Position numbers and translations under genes: made by a program. A stretch of 64,000 bases of DNA from Dermatophagoides farinae (lineage: Eukaryota > Arthropoda > Arachnida > Sarcoptiformes > Pyroglyphidae), in NCBI RefSeq assembly GCF_024713945.1, contig NW_027461517.1, positions 1-64,000 on the forward strand. Reading direction: 5' to 3'. Of this stretch, positions 1 to 10,563 are shown piece after piece. A model generated the notes under the pieces. It worked only from the letters and a program-made list of their open reading frames with translations. It was not told where the DNA came from and made no database searches. Numbering within the stretch: the stretch's first letter is position 1; every line of letters begins with the position of its first letter.

Positions 1-36
1 ACCCTAAACCCCTAAACCCTAAGTCCCTAAACCCTA
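1..36. repeat. Telomeric CCCTAAA repeats at chromosome end
   Basis: About five head-to-tail copies of CCCTAAA (TTTAGGG on the G strand) with small irregularities (an extra C, and one aagtccc unit). They stop at about base 36. Location at base 1, followed by non-coding AT-rich sequence, fits a true chromosome end. The repeat type is shared by plants, many alveolates and other protists, so it does not fix the lineage. Confidence 0.9.
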
Positions 37-985
37 GCTCGTTTAAATAATACAAATCATAATGTATAAAAACTTAATATTATTTTCTCACATAAACAAG
101 AGTCAATTGAATTAAAGATCGTAGTTTATTAAAAATCAAATATCGCTAGTAATTACATTATTAAATGAACAAGAATTTAGCACTTTATAATATAGCTAAT
201 TTAATTAAAGAAAAATCGAAATGCAACGATGAAACCTCAAAACCTAATTCATAACTAACATTTGTTATTTTATTACTGAGTAATACAATGTAAATTATAT
301 TGACATCACGTTAAGAAGTTTACGCTATATCTTTGTTAACTTTTTATTCATTTTTAAATTTATTCCACTATCGAGTTATAAGCTTGTTATATAAATGTTA
401 CCAAAAAAATAAATTATAATTGTTAAATTATATAATTAATAATAGGTTAAAGTTAATCAAAAATTTATCAGATAAAAGTTTAAAATTAAGTAATATTGTT
501 CGACCTATCATAACAATAAAATAATTATGCACAGTTATAAAATTTTAACTTACTTTATGTGCTAACATGACGTTGTTTGTCTAACGTTTGATACATTCTA
601 TTATTATGATGATGTTCGTTTAACTTTTTTAGATTAAAAATATAAGTTGTAAAAATTAAATATATAACGACATTCAATAATAAAAAGTTGTTATAGATAT
701 GTCAAATGTTTTGAGAAAAATATCCTTCTAAGTTTTAGACCAATGTAAAAAAAAAATTTCATTTCGAAAGTGGCTAACTTTAATATTCGTTTTGACATCG
801 AATACAAAATAGTTATGTTGAATAGTCGAGTGAGGTAAAATTTTGCGTGCCCAAATATTCATGATAACTTAAACTACAATCATATTCTAAACTATATATT
901 ATTTAACAATATTATATTTATTGTCAATAAAATGTAAATATCAATCAATGAAGATGATAATAAAAAAAATTTTAACTTGTAGAAA
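37..985. other. Subtelomeric spacer without genes
   Basis: Roughly 950 bases of very AT-rich sequence with stops in all frames. I see no coding segment, no RNA gene and no tandem satellite beyond the terminal repeats. The absence of any subtelomeric repeat family or surface-protein gene before the first housekeeping gene is itself notable. Confidence 0.7.
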
Positions 986-2689
986 TTACATGAAACCTTG
1001 ACGATCATCAGCTTCATCCCAATGTCCTTGGTTTGGAAACTTCGGACCACCTGAAGGTTTACTCATTATTATTTGGTTAATTTTGAGCAAGTTAACTGTA
1101 GTGTGTGTAGCGAGCGTAAAAATAGATTGTTTAACTAACAAGTTATCGTATACACTAAAACACAAAGCTGGAGACAAACTTTTGTTATCTAGAATATACT
1201 CTTTAGAAATATCTCGTAATATTTGATCTGAAAACGATAAATCTAAACCTAAGTTACTCATTTTATCTGATTTGTTAGCTTTAGTCATGTTCTCAATTAA
1301 AACGTACTTATTTATGTTAGAGTTATTAGCCATTATTTCACAAACTTTGAATATTGCATCAGCGTAGCTTGTAACTATATATTTTTCAACACTCGTCAGC
1401 GATGCGGAGTAATTTTTAAGAAAGTCAACAAGTTGTAACTCAATAGCACAAGCTCCGTATGTGTATAATGGTTTAGCCATAAACAACTTATATGCTTGAA
1501 TACCTGTAGAAATAGCGCGTTCAAATTCGTCTTGTAAAAGACCGGATGAGCCACGTATTACAATTGTTTGTATATTATTTTCTAAGGGAATAATACTGGT
1601 AAATAGTGTGTTTGAAATTTCTTCGACAGAGATCGACTTTACTTGAATAAATTCTTCTTTCTCTGGTCTGTTTCGGTGTTGGATAATTGGAATATTAAGA
1701 GCTTTTGATATTCTTTGCATTTCAAATTTTGAGTGTGTTTGTAGTGCCAGAATGTTGTTTTGAGATAAATAGTGTTTTGTCATCGGCTTTAATGAACCGC
1801 CAAACAAAATCGCATTTATCCCCATACTGGAATACTTTTCAACTAAATCAGAGTAGTATTGTTCTTCAGTGGTAGGGTAATTCAATATATCATTTGACGA
1901 GTTTAACACTACTGTAGAGGCTGTTTCCATATCGGCTTTATCGATTGAACCACCTAATATAATGATATTAGCGTCCTTTAACGACTGAACCTGAGTTAAA
2001 GGTTTAGCGTTAATGATGATTCCCTTATGGATGGTTGAATCTAGCACGCTGCCTCCATCTTGTTTTACAACTCTTATCGATGATGAACTGACTGGAATGC
2101 TGTTACGTTTGCAATATTCGATGCAATCGAATATTAAGTTTGTAACGTGGTTAAGTTCGTCTCCATCTGTTAAAAAAGAACTTATATTTGTTGCTATGTG
2201 TGATTTTGTGAATTCAAGACTTTTGACTGAGTTTTCTTCTAAATTAGCTAATATAAGGTTTAATATATTGATTAAACTTTGAGTTAGAGAATTGATTGAG
2301 ATCCCAATATCTATCAATTCACGTGAACCCGCCAGCAATTCTCTGATCAATAACAACAGTTCGCCAGATCCAGAGCCGAATTCCAGTTGTTGGGCTAGTA
2401 TTGATTCTTTCACTATTTTCAACGCAGGATGCATTATTTCAAGTTCTGAAAAAATAGTAGGTACGGAACAAGTTAGGTTTCTTTTATTAATGTGATTAGT
2501 AACAAGCTTTTTCGCTGCGCAAGGGCCGAACGAAGAAAAAAACGGCTTAATGAATTTAGTTACATTGTTAATATTTTGAAGTACCGTGTTGTCATCTTCA
2601 TCAAAATATTGATAGCCGCTTTTTAAATAATTATTGATTCCAGATCTAGCAAAAAACTAAGCATAATTTAATATTTGTAAACTCACCAT
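986..2689 (-). CDS. CCT8: T-complex protein 1 subunit theta (CCT8)
   Basis: Subunit of the cytosolic TRiC/CCT chaperonin that folds actin, tubulin and WD-repeat proteins. The long exon (2656-986) covers the equatorial, intermediate and apical regions; the C-terminal motif QIIMSKPSGGPK is typical of theta. The usual N-terminal part is recovered by extending the frame upstream: FGPCAAKKLVTNHI aligns with the family's FGPNGMNKMVINHL segment. This requires a 30-base intron (2657-2686) directly after the start ATG (2689-2687), giving about 557 residues, close to the family's 548. The family's TNDAATIL segment reads LTCSVPTIF and GDGT reads GSGSG, so the nucleotide-binding residues are diverged and ATPase activity may be weak. 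It is the first gene after the telomere. Confidence 0.9.
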
Positions 2690-2819
2690 TTACAGGTTTG
2701 GTCAATAATTCTTTTAGTACTATACTAGAAAAGATTTATTTTATTTGCTAGAAATATTTCAAAAACATTATTAAAATATTCTTATTTCAGCAGTTTTTAT
2801 TAAATGCAAATCACTGTAA

Positions 2820-3071
2820 ATGACTGTATTAAAAAAAGGAGATATTGTTAAAGCAAGAGTTTTAGAAATTAGATTTAACGATGCCTATTGTGAAATTTTA
2901 AATTCAGATTATGAAGAAGTTTTAAACTGCATTGCGCTTTATAAACTTAAAAATCCAAATATCAGTATAGGTAGCAATTCAGTTAATGAACCGCTCATGC
3001 CTGGATGTGTATTTGACGCCACGGTCGAATCGATCTCATCAACTAATTATATTATTTTAAAAAAACTGTAA
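2820..3071 (+). CDS. Possible exosome cap subunit Csl4 (S1-domain fragment)
   Basis: An 83-residue protein starting KKGDIVKARVLEI and ending in a segment (PGCVFDATVESIS) that resembles the second half of the S1 domain of Csl4/EXOSC1, where RPGDIVRAKVISL is found. Csl4 caps the RNA exosome. The protein is much shorter than Csl4 (about 195 residues); the N-terminal domain and the zinc-ribbon are missing, and an in-frame stop lies just before the ATG. Either it is a minimal S1 protein or further exons are unrecognised. It is divergent from CCT8 with a 130-base gap. Confidence 0.4.
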   Translation: MTVLKKGDIVKARVLEIRFNDAYCEILNSDYEEVLNCIALYKLKNPNISIGSNSVNEPLMPGCVFDATVESISSTNYIILKKL

Positions 3072-3191
3072 ATAATTTAAATTCATTTATATTAATTATT
3101 CAATTATTGGAATATAAGTGCCAATGAGCGGTAATTTTCTTCTTTAATAGTCGAATGAATTTGTTGGATTTTTCTCTATTTTTGTTTTAAA

Positions 3192-6100
3192 ATGAATTCA
3201 GGTTCTGAGTTATCAGCTGTTATTGAACGCTACATTCAAAGTGAAAGTGAAAACTCTAATGAGTTGATTAATTATCTAAACCGAATTGAATGGAATCTTG
3301 ACATTTTTATTTGTTTACTTGACTATGTTTCGAAAATAAAGCAGGTCTCGAAACTTATGCTTTTGATTAAACTCATCGAGGTAGCTACGAAAAAGTAAGT
3401 TTGTAATTTACAATATTTTTAGCTTAACTAAGCAAAGTGACGAGATTGTCCAGCGATTAAAATTATTTTTGCAAGCTAATGTTAGGTCGTTTGGGGTCAA
3501 GTTGTTTCAAATGCAAGAAACTTTATGTGATTCTTTGGTTCGCTGCTTTATTTTAGCTCTTATAGAATATATACATCGAACTAAAGATATCGCGACTTTG
3601 AAAGTTTTTTTTGAGGAACTTAAGTCTAACTCAATAGATGGTTTATTAGTAGCTTTGCTGATGTTAAAGAATTTGTCTGAAACTATTTTTCTTAACAATA
3701 GTGAAAAAGAATCTATGTTTTCGTTTAGTTTAGCAATGACTCTGGATCTACAGAATATGATCCTCCATAGTGTAATAGACGTTTTAAATCAATACTTTAT
3801 GCTTTTTTTTACCGAGCTTTCTCTGGACGTGTCCATGCAACTTTTGAAGGAAATTTTAGAAACTTTGAACTATTGCTTTGTGGATTTCAAGACATTAAAG
3901 TTTTCTAAAGATAATCACAAAAAATTTTCATATGACTACCAAGCAAAAAACATGTTCAAATCAATCGTTGAAAGCAAATTACTAACTTATTTATCTTTGT
4001 CACTTCAAAAAATTTTTCAGTATTTTTCGAAAACGTCTGAGCTAACATTTCGATGTATAAGTTTGATTTTTTCTCTTTTAGCAACTTTCACCTGTATACC
4101 AAGTAAAAGTTTTAAAGACAAGGTCATAAGAGAGAAATTTATTGTGACCATTACGAATACGGTATATTTTTTTCTCATAAATTATTTTACTGAACTTTAT
4201 GCCAGGCTTTCAACAAATAAAAGACTAGGATTTTTTGAAATTCACTATGAAAACTTTTGTCAGGAACTCAATAAATATGCAAGCTTAGGAATACATTCGA
4301 GCCTTATTTTTGAACATTTATCGAACTTCGATGTTTTTAGCAGTTTTATTAACTTTGTTCAATGCTTTTTTTATGGTATCAACATGACTGAAATACGAAC
4401 AATATTTTTTTCTCAAGAAATACTCAAGATTGACGAACTGAACTTTGATAGTAGACAAACCAATATAATAAAACTGTTTGAAGGATTAGTTCAAGCCTTA
4501 GGGTTGAGAATTTTTTCTACTGTGTTTGTTAATTCCTTTACTCATCTTCAGCAGTTATCCTATTTAGAAAAAGCAAGCTTTTTCAGAAATACTCAGTATA
4601 TGCTTGAAATAATTTCCATGCTTTACAAAAACAAAACTAATGTAGGATTTATTAAATCTTCTACGAGTCTCTCTAAATTGTTTATGGAACTTCTTTATTA
4701 CTTCACTTTCTACTTTATTTCAGCTGCGCAATTTGATACTTTTAAATTAAACAGTATTATCAATGAAATTCCCAAAAAAAGTAATAACTTGAATTTAATG
4801 ACAGATCCAGCGGTCTCTGAACGATCTGCTTCATTCAAAGAATACTTAATGTATCTTTTAAGATACAACGCTGTATTCATTCCAGATTTTTTGTTCGATG
4901 AAGATGTTTCATTTTTCGCTGAGTTAAACTCCGAAAAAATCGATTCTGGAATAAATGACATAACTTTCTGCTTATTTCCGCTCACTTCAATTCTTGTGTC
5001 TAAATTTATTATCGATCTTTGGGATGTTTTGATTTTTCAAGAAGAATTCAATCGAACTAATTCGACCGTTATCAAACATTATTCAATGAACGGAATCTTT
5101 TTGCTTAACACATGTTTTTTTTCAAGCTGCAATTCAAAACTTATTTTCAGCTTTAATTCAATGGTTTTACTCAAAGTTTCACATTTAGAACTGTTCCCTA
5201 AATATTTAACAAATGAATCTGATCAAATTAAACTTTCGTCGTATTTCGATCGACTGAAACTTATTTTCAAAGTTGTATTCGACGAAATGATGAAAATAAA
5301 ATCGCAATTTAGTAGATTATCGGCTACTGAAGTTTCGGCAGATAAAGATAATATTCGCTTCTCCACTACAATTTATTTAGATGTAGTTCGTAATTTGTCA
5401 TTTGCTATGGAACTTAATAACTTTTTCAATTCGAATCAATCTATAGGCGACACTTTTTTGCAGCAGTTCATTCGCTTTATTATTCTACTGTACTTTAAGT
5501 CTTTTACTCATGAATTCACTCGCAATAATTTAGAAAGTTTAAAGGATACATTGAATTATTGTTTAATTTCCGCAAATAACCAAAGAAATAGTATATTATC
5601 TCTTATTCAAAATGATTTGAGCACTGAATTACTTAAATCCGGTATCTTGAATACGATTAAAGATATTGACCCAAAAAACACTACTCTTTGTTTTTTGCCT
5701 AGTTTTGTTCCTTTTGTTATTCCAAAAATCAGTGATATGCATCAACTATCCAAGACTTGTTTATCAATATTTGCTAACGTTTATGCAAGGATGGAATCGA
5801 TTTTTAGAATGACATTTAGTTCGAAAAGTGAGACTGATATGCAAGCCGTCATCGTAAATAACAAACAGTTTATTACTGATTGTGCTTTGTTTTTAAAGAA
5901 TTTATTAAATAATGTCAAAACTCTGGAGTTGTGGAACGAAATTTTTGTTTTCTTAAAAGAAGTGTTAAATGATGGTGTTCAAAGAATAAATCTACTTTTT
6001 ACCTTTATAAATTATTTAATTCAAAGTGGAAACTACAAAACCGCTTGCGAGATTTTAAACTTTATTCTCGAGCTTCTTGTGCTTTCAAAGCGAAAACTTT

Positions 6101-7167
6101 CTGCATTGTTCTACTTAAAGACTATATTAAATGAAAAACATTTCATTATCGGTTCTTACTTGAGTTTGTGGGAGTCTGGTATTTCTAATATCTTAAATTC
6201 ATTCGGTAATTTGATTGCTTCCACAGTATATAAGCGACAACAAACTAATATATCAGAAGATGCTATAATGCGCGAAAATCTTTTTATTTTGGACTACGTA
6301 CAGCATAGTATGGAGTCACTGATTTTAAACACCAAGATTTTACTTTTGTTTAAAGATAAAACTCCATGTAGGGATTATTCATATCGAATTGATGTATTTG
6401 CTAATTTTGTTTACAATAAATACTTTGAATTCCTAAACGTCATAATGAGGTTTGATCGAAATTTACCAGCGACTATTGATGTAAATTTCATTCATCATTT
6501 TAACCTAAATAGTGAATGTCTATATTGTGAAAGCATTTATTCGTCTCACACAGCATCCAACCAGTTATTCTTCTACGACACATTTAATACTTCATTATTC
6601 AACTGTCTTGCTATTTTTATCAAGACTAAATTCCATACTATTTGTTGCATAGACAAAGTAGCATTGTATCAAATCTTAAATATTTGCACTGCTAAATCGG
6701 TTTCACCGATAGAAACTGAACGAGAACTTGCAATTCAATGCTTAGCTGGTAGTTTGTTTCAAATCATGTTTATTCTTTGTGGTCGTGGTTTAGAATCTGT
6801 TTGTAATTGCATATCAGTGACAAGTCGCGAAGAAACTGTGAAATTAATTCATTCAGAGTTTGCTGTTAATCCACCAGCTGATAAGTCGAATAAAAATTTA
6901 TTTAAAAGGATATTGGTTCAGCTAAGCGATGCTATAAGAGAAGATAAAATTAAGTTAAATTATAATGTCACAGACATTTTTTGTAGTGTGTATAAAATCA
7001 GCAGATATTTCTACACTGAGCAACAGATTCAAGAATTTCAGACGCAAGATTCTTTAACTGATCTATTTTTTAAAATAATTATTAATCACCAATGTGAACC
7101 ATATGAAGCGCTAGTTAATAATGTTTTTTTAGCAGCATTGACAAAGTATTTATCTATTGTAGTTTGA
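3192..7167 (+). CDS. Large HEAT-like helical protein, possibly an exportin (XPO4/XPO7 class)
   Basis: Two exons, 3192-3394 and 3423-7167, separated by a 28-base GTAAGT...TTTAG intron; the join reads ATKNLTKQSDEI and continues without a stop to TGA. The protein of about 1,310 residues is nearly all amphipathic helix with no low-complexity tails, no membrane segment and no catalytic motif. The first 200 residues (short helical pairs, then a helix around ILETLNYCFVDFK) recall the region of exportin-4/7 that ends in a LSWNF/LTFDF segment. Those receptors carry cargo through nuclear pores with Ran-GTP. The resemblance is by pattern only; another karyopherin or an unrelated HEAT-repeat scaffold is possible. 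Confidence 0.4.
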
Positions 7168-7270
7168 GGATCAATTTTTTTAATTTTTGTATCTATCCAA
7201 ACAATTTTGCTTGCAATAAATTACGAAAAATTTTTAAATAATTTTTAAAAAATTATTTGTGAATGGTACG

Positions 7271-9601
7271 ATGGAAATTGACAATGTTTTTTCAAATGGA
7301 GATGTAAATCATGTTAATGGTAAACTGCTTCCTAAATTGATAGGATTTTATTCAAGTTTAAATATAACTTTAACCTGTTTAAACAATAATACAGCAAATA
7401 GTATACATAAAGCTATACTTAAATTTTTAAGTAAATTTAACTTGGATTTAGCATTAATTTTTAAGTTCGAAAAAGACTTTAACACTTTAGAGAATAAAAA
7501 TTACATTAACGAGTTTTTTAGCGAGTTTACTCAAGATCAGTTCACACCTAACGAGAAAGTCACTCTAATAAACGCACTAATTAAAATCTATTTCAGCCTG
7601 ATTACCTACAGTACACTGCCAGAGATTAAATTAAATATAAAAATTAATCAAATTATAAGTGTGCTTAAAACTTTGAATTACTCTAAAAATAATAAAAATA
7701 ACAACGACACCAATAAATTGTTTGCTAGACTGACAACTCAAAAATGCCAAATCATTTTTTGTGAAGACTATATTTATGTATATCGTAGTTCGCAAAAAAT
7801 TTTGAACGAGCTGGCTAATTTGTCGATCAACACAGTTTTTAACGAAATACTAACTAAAGATTCAAGCGATTACATTTTTTTAAAAAAAAACTGTGATGAG
7901 TTTTTAATTGAACTAGTCAAATTTAATTGTATAGTTGGCGAAAGTTATGATTTGTTTGTTGAAAAATTAATAAATGAGTTGGAAGCTTATTTGGATGATG
8001 AAAACGATAATTCCAGAAATGAAAAGCTAATTAATTTGTTAGGCTTGAGGCATAACTTGACGTTACATACTAATTTCCTTCTTAATAACACGATAGTCAA
8101 TATAATGCCTATAGAAACCAAATTAGAAAACCCAACTGTGATTTCGTTATCAATTAAACATAATTCGTGTTTTTTCGACCCTACAATCAGTTGTTTTCTT
8201 GATAATTTGAAACGAATTTCTCAATTGAGTTTTTTTGTCTCTATAAACGTAGACCTGAAACCGGAAGACATATACAAAACTATGTTATTCAGAAAGGAAT
8301 CGATTTACCAAAATGCTGAATCTGTAATTTCGTCTAAAACGTCAAGTAAGCTTATTCAAGACGTTGCTATGTGGTACAAACTATGTTTTGTTAAAAAGCT
8401 CAATAGTTTCAAGTTTAACAATTTATCTCTTTCTTACAAAATGAAAAAAATGCGCGAAAATCTTGTTGATTCTAGTAAATATGAACCAAATTCAGCAGTT
8501 TCTTTTGTGATTGTCTCCACTCCCGTTGGCAAAACCTTGCTACGGAAATCTGTGAACCGTAAAAGTATCAACTGCCAAGCTTCTTCTTTTGACGATCCAG
8601 GTGAAAGTGAAGCTAATGCATTACTGCAGCAGATTTTAGCTCTGAACACAGTGGAAATTCTTGACAAAAAAATATTGACGCTGGGTAGCAACAGAAATCG
8701 TTATGAGGGAAAAGGTATATGTCTTTCAGCGCTTTTTTACTTGCTGAATTTTAAGCCTGACTCATTGCGAATCGAGACTTTTAAACATACATCTCAGTCT
8801 AGCAGGTTTTTACGTCAGATAGTCGAGTACGATTTGATAGTTATCAGTGATTACATTTACGAAGATTACGAAGACTTCTTCTATACATATTTTTCTTCAG
8901 ATTCACCACAATTAAAAAACGTACTGGAAGTATTCGAATTTCTTGTCTGGATCATAAATCTACGAACAGAAGATGAAGTTGTGCAGAAGGTTCGCACGTT
9001 TCAATGGTTGGTAGACATCAACCAATTTGTTAGCAGTAGTTCAGCTTTGAAAGAGGTATTTTCTGCCAAGCTTCCCAACTTGTGGCTTGTCGACGAGCCC
9101 GAAGATTCACCCTATCACAGCGAATTGCATCTGTATACCACAGCTAAAATGTTTCTTCCTGCGAACAACAAAGCTTACATTATTCCTCTTACCACAAAAC
9201 ATCAAACACGCATAGCGGATAAGGCAAAGGAATTATATCCTGTACTTTATCCAGACTCGTGCACATGTGTCCGTTTATTATGTTCAGCAACAATGAATTT
9301 AATATACGACAAAACTCTAATCAAAACGCTGCCTAAAGGCTCATTCGTAGTTGCAGTCATGCCAAAAATAATTTCGTATCACGACGCAAATATAGATTTC
9401 AAGTCGTTTTTAACGAAAGAAGTTTATATGAACATTACTGACGAACTAATGGAGGATTACAATTATTTAAAACAATCAAATGTTAGATTTGTTTCGTACA
9501 AATGGCTTGAAGAAAGTTACATTTCCGGTGTTATGGTGCCAATAAATAATTATATTGTTAAATACAACGCAGATAAACTAATGTGGATGATAAGTTCTTA
9601 A
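7271..9601 (+). CDS. BRCT-domain protein of unknown type
   Basis: A 776-residue protein. The start is placed at the first ATG (7271), 12 bases inside the open frame. The clearest feature is a C-terminal BRCT domain, ending VRFVSYKWLEESYISG followed by MVPINNYIV, the classic tryptophan-containing last BRCT helix. An earlier region (about residues 500-560, VEILDKKILTLGS through a predicted helix and YDLIVISDYIY) could be another BRCT, as in tandem-BRCT DNA-repair proteins such as DNA ligase IV. I looked for a ligase KxDG motif and found none. BRCT domains usually bind phosphoproteins in DNA damage response. The family is unassigned. The gene is 90 bases downstream of the exportin-like gene on the same strand. 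Confidence 0.6.
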   Translation: MEIDNVFSNGDVNHVNGKLLPKLIGFYSSLNITLTCLNNNTANSIHKAILKFLSKFNLDLALIFKFEKDFNTLENKNYINEFFSEFTQDQFTPNEKVTLINALIKIYFSLITYSTLPEIKLNIKINQIISVLKTLNYSKNNKNNNDTNKLFARLTTQKCQIIFCEDYIYVYRSSQKILNELANLSINTVFNEILTKDSSDYIFLKKNCDEFLIELVKFNCIVGESYDLFVEKLINELEAYLDDENDNSRNEKLINLLGLRHNLTLHTNFLLNNTIVNIMPIETKLENPTVISLSIKHNSCFFDPTISCFLDNLKRISQLSFFVSINVDLKPEDIYKTMLFRKESIYQNAESVISSKTSSKLIQDVAMWYKLCFVKKLNSFKFNNLSLSYKMKKMRENLVDSSKYEPNSAVSFVIVSTPVGKTLLRKSVNRKSINCQASSFDDPGESEANALLQQILALNTVEILDKKILTLGSNRNRYEGKGICLSALFYLLNFKPDSLRIETFKHTSQSSRFLRQIVEYDLIVISDYIYEDYEDFFYTYFSSDSPQLKNVLEVFEFLVWIINLRTEDEVVQKVRTFQWLVDINQFVSSSSALKEVFSAKLPNLWLVDEPEDSPYHSELHLYTTAKMFLPANNKAYIIPLTTKHQTRIADKAKELYPVLYPDSCTCVRLLCSATMNLIYDKTLIKTLPKGSFVVAVMPKIISYHDANIDFKSFLTKEVYMNITDELMEDYNYLKQSNVRFVSYKWLEESYISGVMVPINNYIVKYNADKLMWMISS

Positions 9602-9832
9602 ATAATATTATTCATTGTGGGTTTATAAAATTATGTGTTCATTGCGTTTGACTCAAATTAAAATCAATAATATTATTATTTTAAAATTTCAAAAATAGTT
9701 AGTTTCGAACTGCTTTGGAATGAAATCAAAGCTTACATTTATTATAGTCCATTAGCTAACATCGGATAAAAATAATACTTAATTTATATTTGATTTTAGC
9801 GCGAAGTAGTTCTATAAACATAGTGTTTACCG

Positions 9833-10450
9833 ATGAAACTAGTGTCAATATTAATTTTTAACTGCCAAGAAGATTCTACTGGTGAAGTAAAAGCTCACCT
9901 ATTGTACAAACACGTAGATCTGTCCAGTTTCAGTTTTTTTATTCGTTCAAGTTTGAACCAAATCGTATTGTTTCACTCTAGGCTAATATGCGCCCGCATC
10001 GAAGCACAAAAAAGAGTTAGTGTGAACTGTGATCATGGAGTCACCTGCCATGCATTTAAACATATGAGTGGTTTGGCTGCTAGTGTGATAGCGAGCCAGG
10101 ATTATCCGGAAGAAGCTGCGTTTTCACTTTTGAACAGGGTGCTAAACAGCTTTATTTCAAAATATCCCATCCACATAATAACACAAAAAAAAACGGACGT
10201 TGAGTTAGACTTTGTAGAAGGAGCTGCCCTGTTAAATAAATTCCAAAACCCAATGGAAGCTGACACCACGCTTCAAATAAAAGGTCTGATTGACGAAGTT
10301 CAAGATGACTTAAGAGTGGCTCTAGACAATATTCTCAAAAGAGGCGAAACAATCGATTCACTAGTGTCTAAAACAAATGATTTGAGTGCTGCTTGTGAAA
10401 AATTTTATCGCAAAGCGAAATCACAAAATCAATGCTGCAAATGGTATTGA
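9833..10450 (+). CDS. YKT6: YKT6 v-SNARE
   Basis: A 205-residue protein with the YKT6 plan: N-terminal longin domain (residues 1-130), then an R-SNARE helix (about 140-195, LIDEVQDDLRVALDNILKRGETIDSLVSKT with the central arginine in KRGE), and a C-terminal double cysteine with no transmembrane segment. YKT6 acts in ER-Golgi, endosomal, vacuolar and autophagic membrane fusion and is held to membranes by lipid on the two cysteines. The tail reads CCKWY; the spacing matches the CCAIM tail of the human protein, so the farnesylation box would be CKWY, an unusual one. Start ATG follows a non-coding leader; no intron needed. Confidence 0.92.
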   Translation: MKLVSILIFNCQEDSTGEVKAHLLYKHVDLSSFSFFIRSSLNQIVLFHSRLICARIEAQKRVSVNCDHGVTCHAFKHMSGLAASVIASQDYPEEAAFSLLNRVLNSFISKYPIHIITQKKTDVELDFVEGAALLNKFQNPMEADTTLQIKGLIDEVQDDLRVALDNILKRGETIDSLVSKTNDLSAACEKFYRKAKSQNQCCKWY

Positions 10451-10563
10451 TGTTTGTGAATTCACAATGCGACGTAACATGTATTTTCTGGATCTGTTGA
10501 ATCCTCATACTGCTTGAATTCGTCGATTTGAAACATTCTGATAAATTTTTGAGGATAAGAAAC

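Noticed and set aside
2013-2495. Plus-strand open frames of 67-89 codons
   Set aside because: They lie inside the CCT8 coding region on the other strand and encode no recognisable protein.
7259-9601. DNA ligase IV identity for the BRCT protein
   Set aside because: No KxDG adenylation motif and no other ligase motif was found; only the BRCT end supports the idea.
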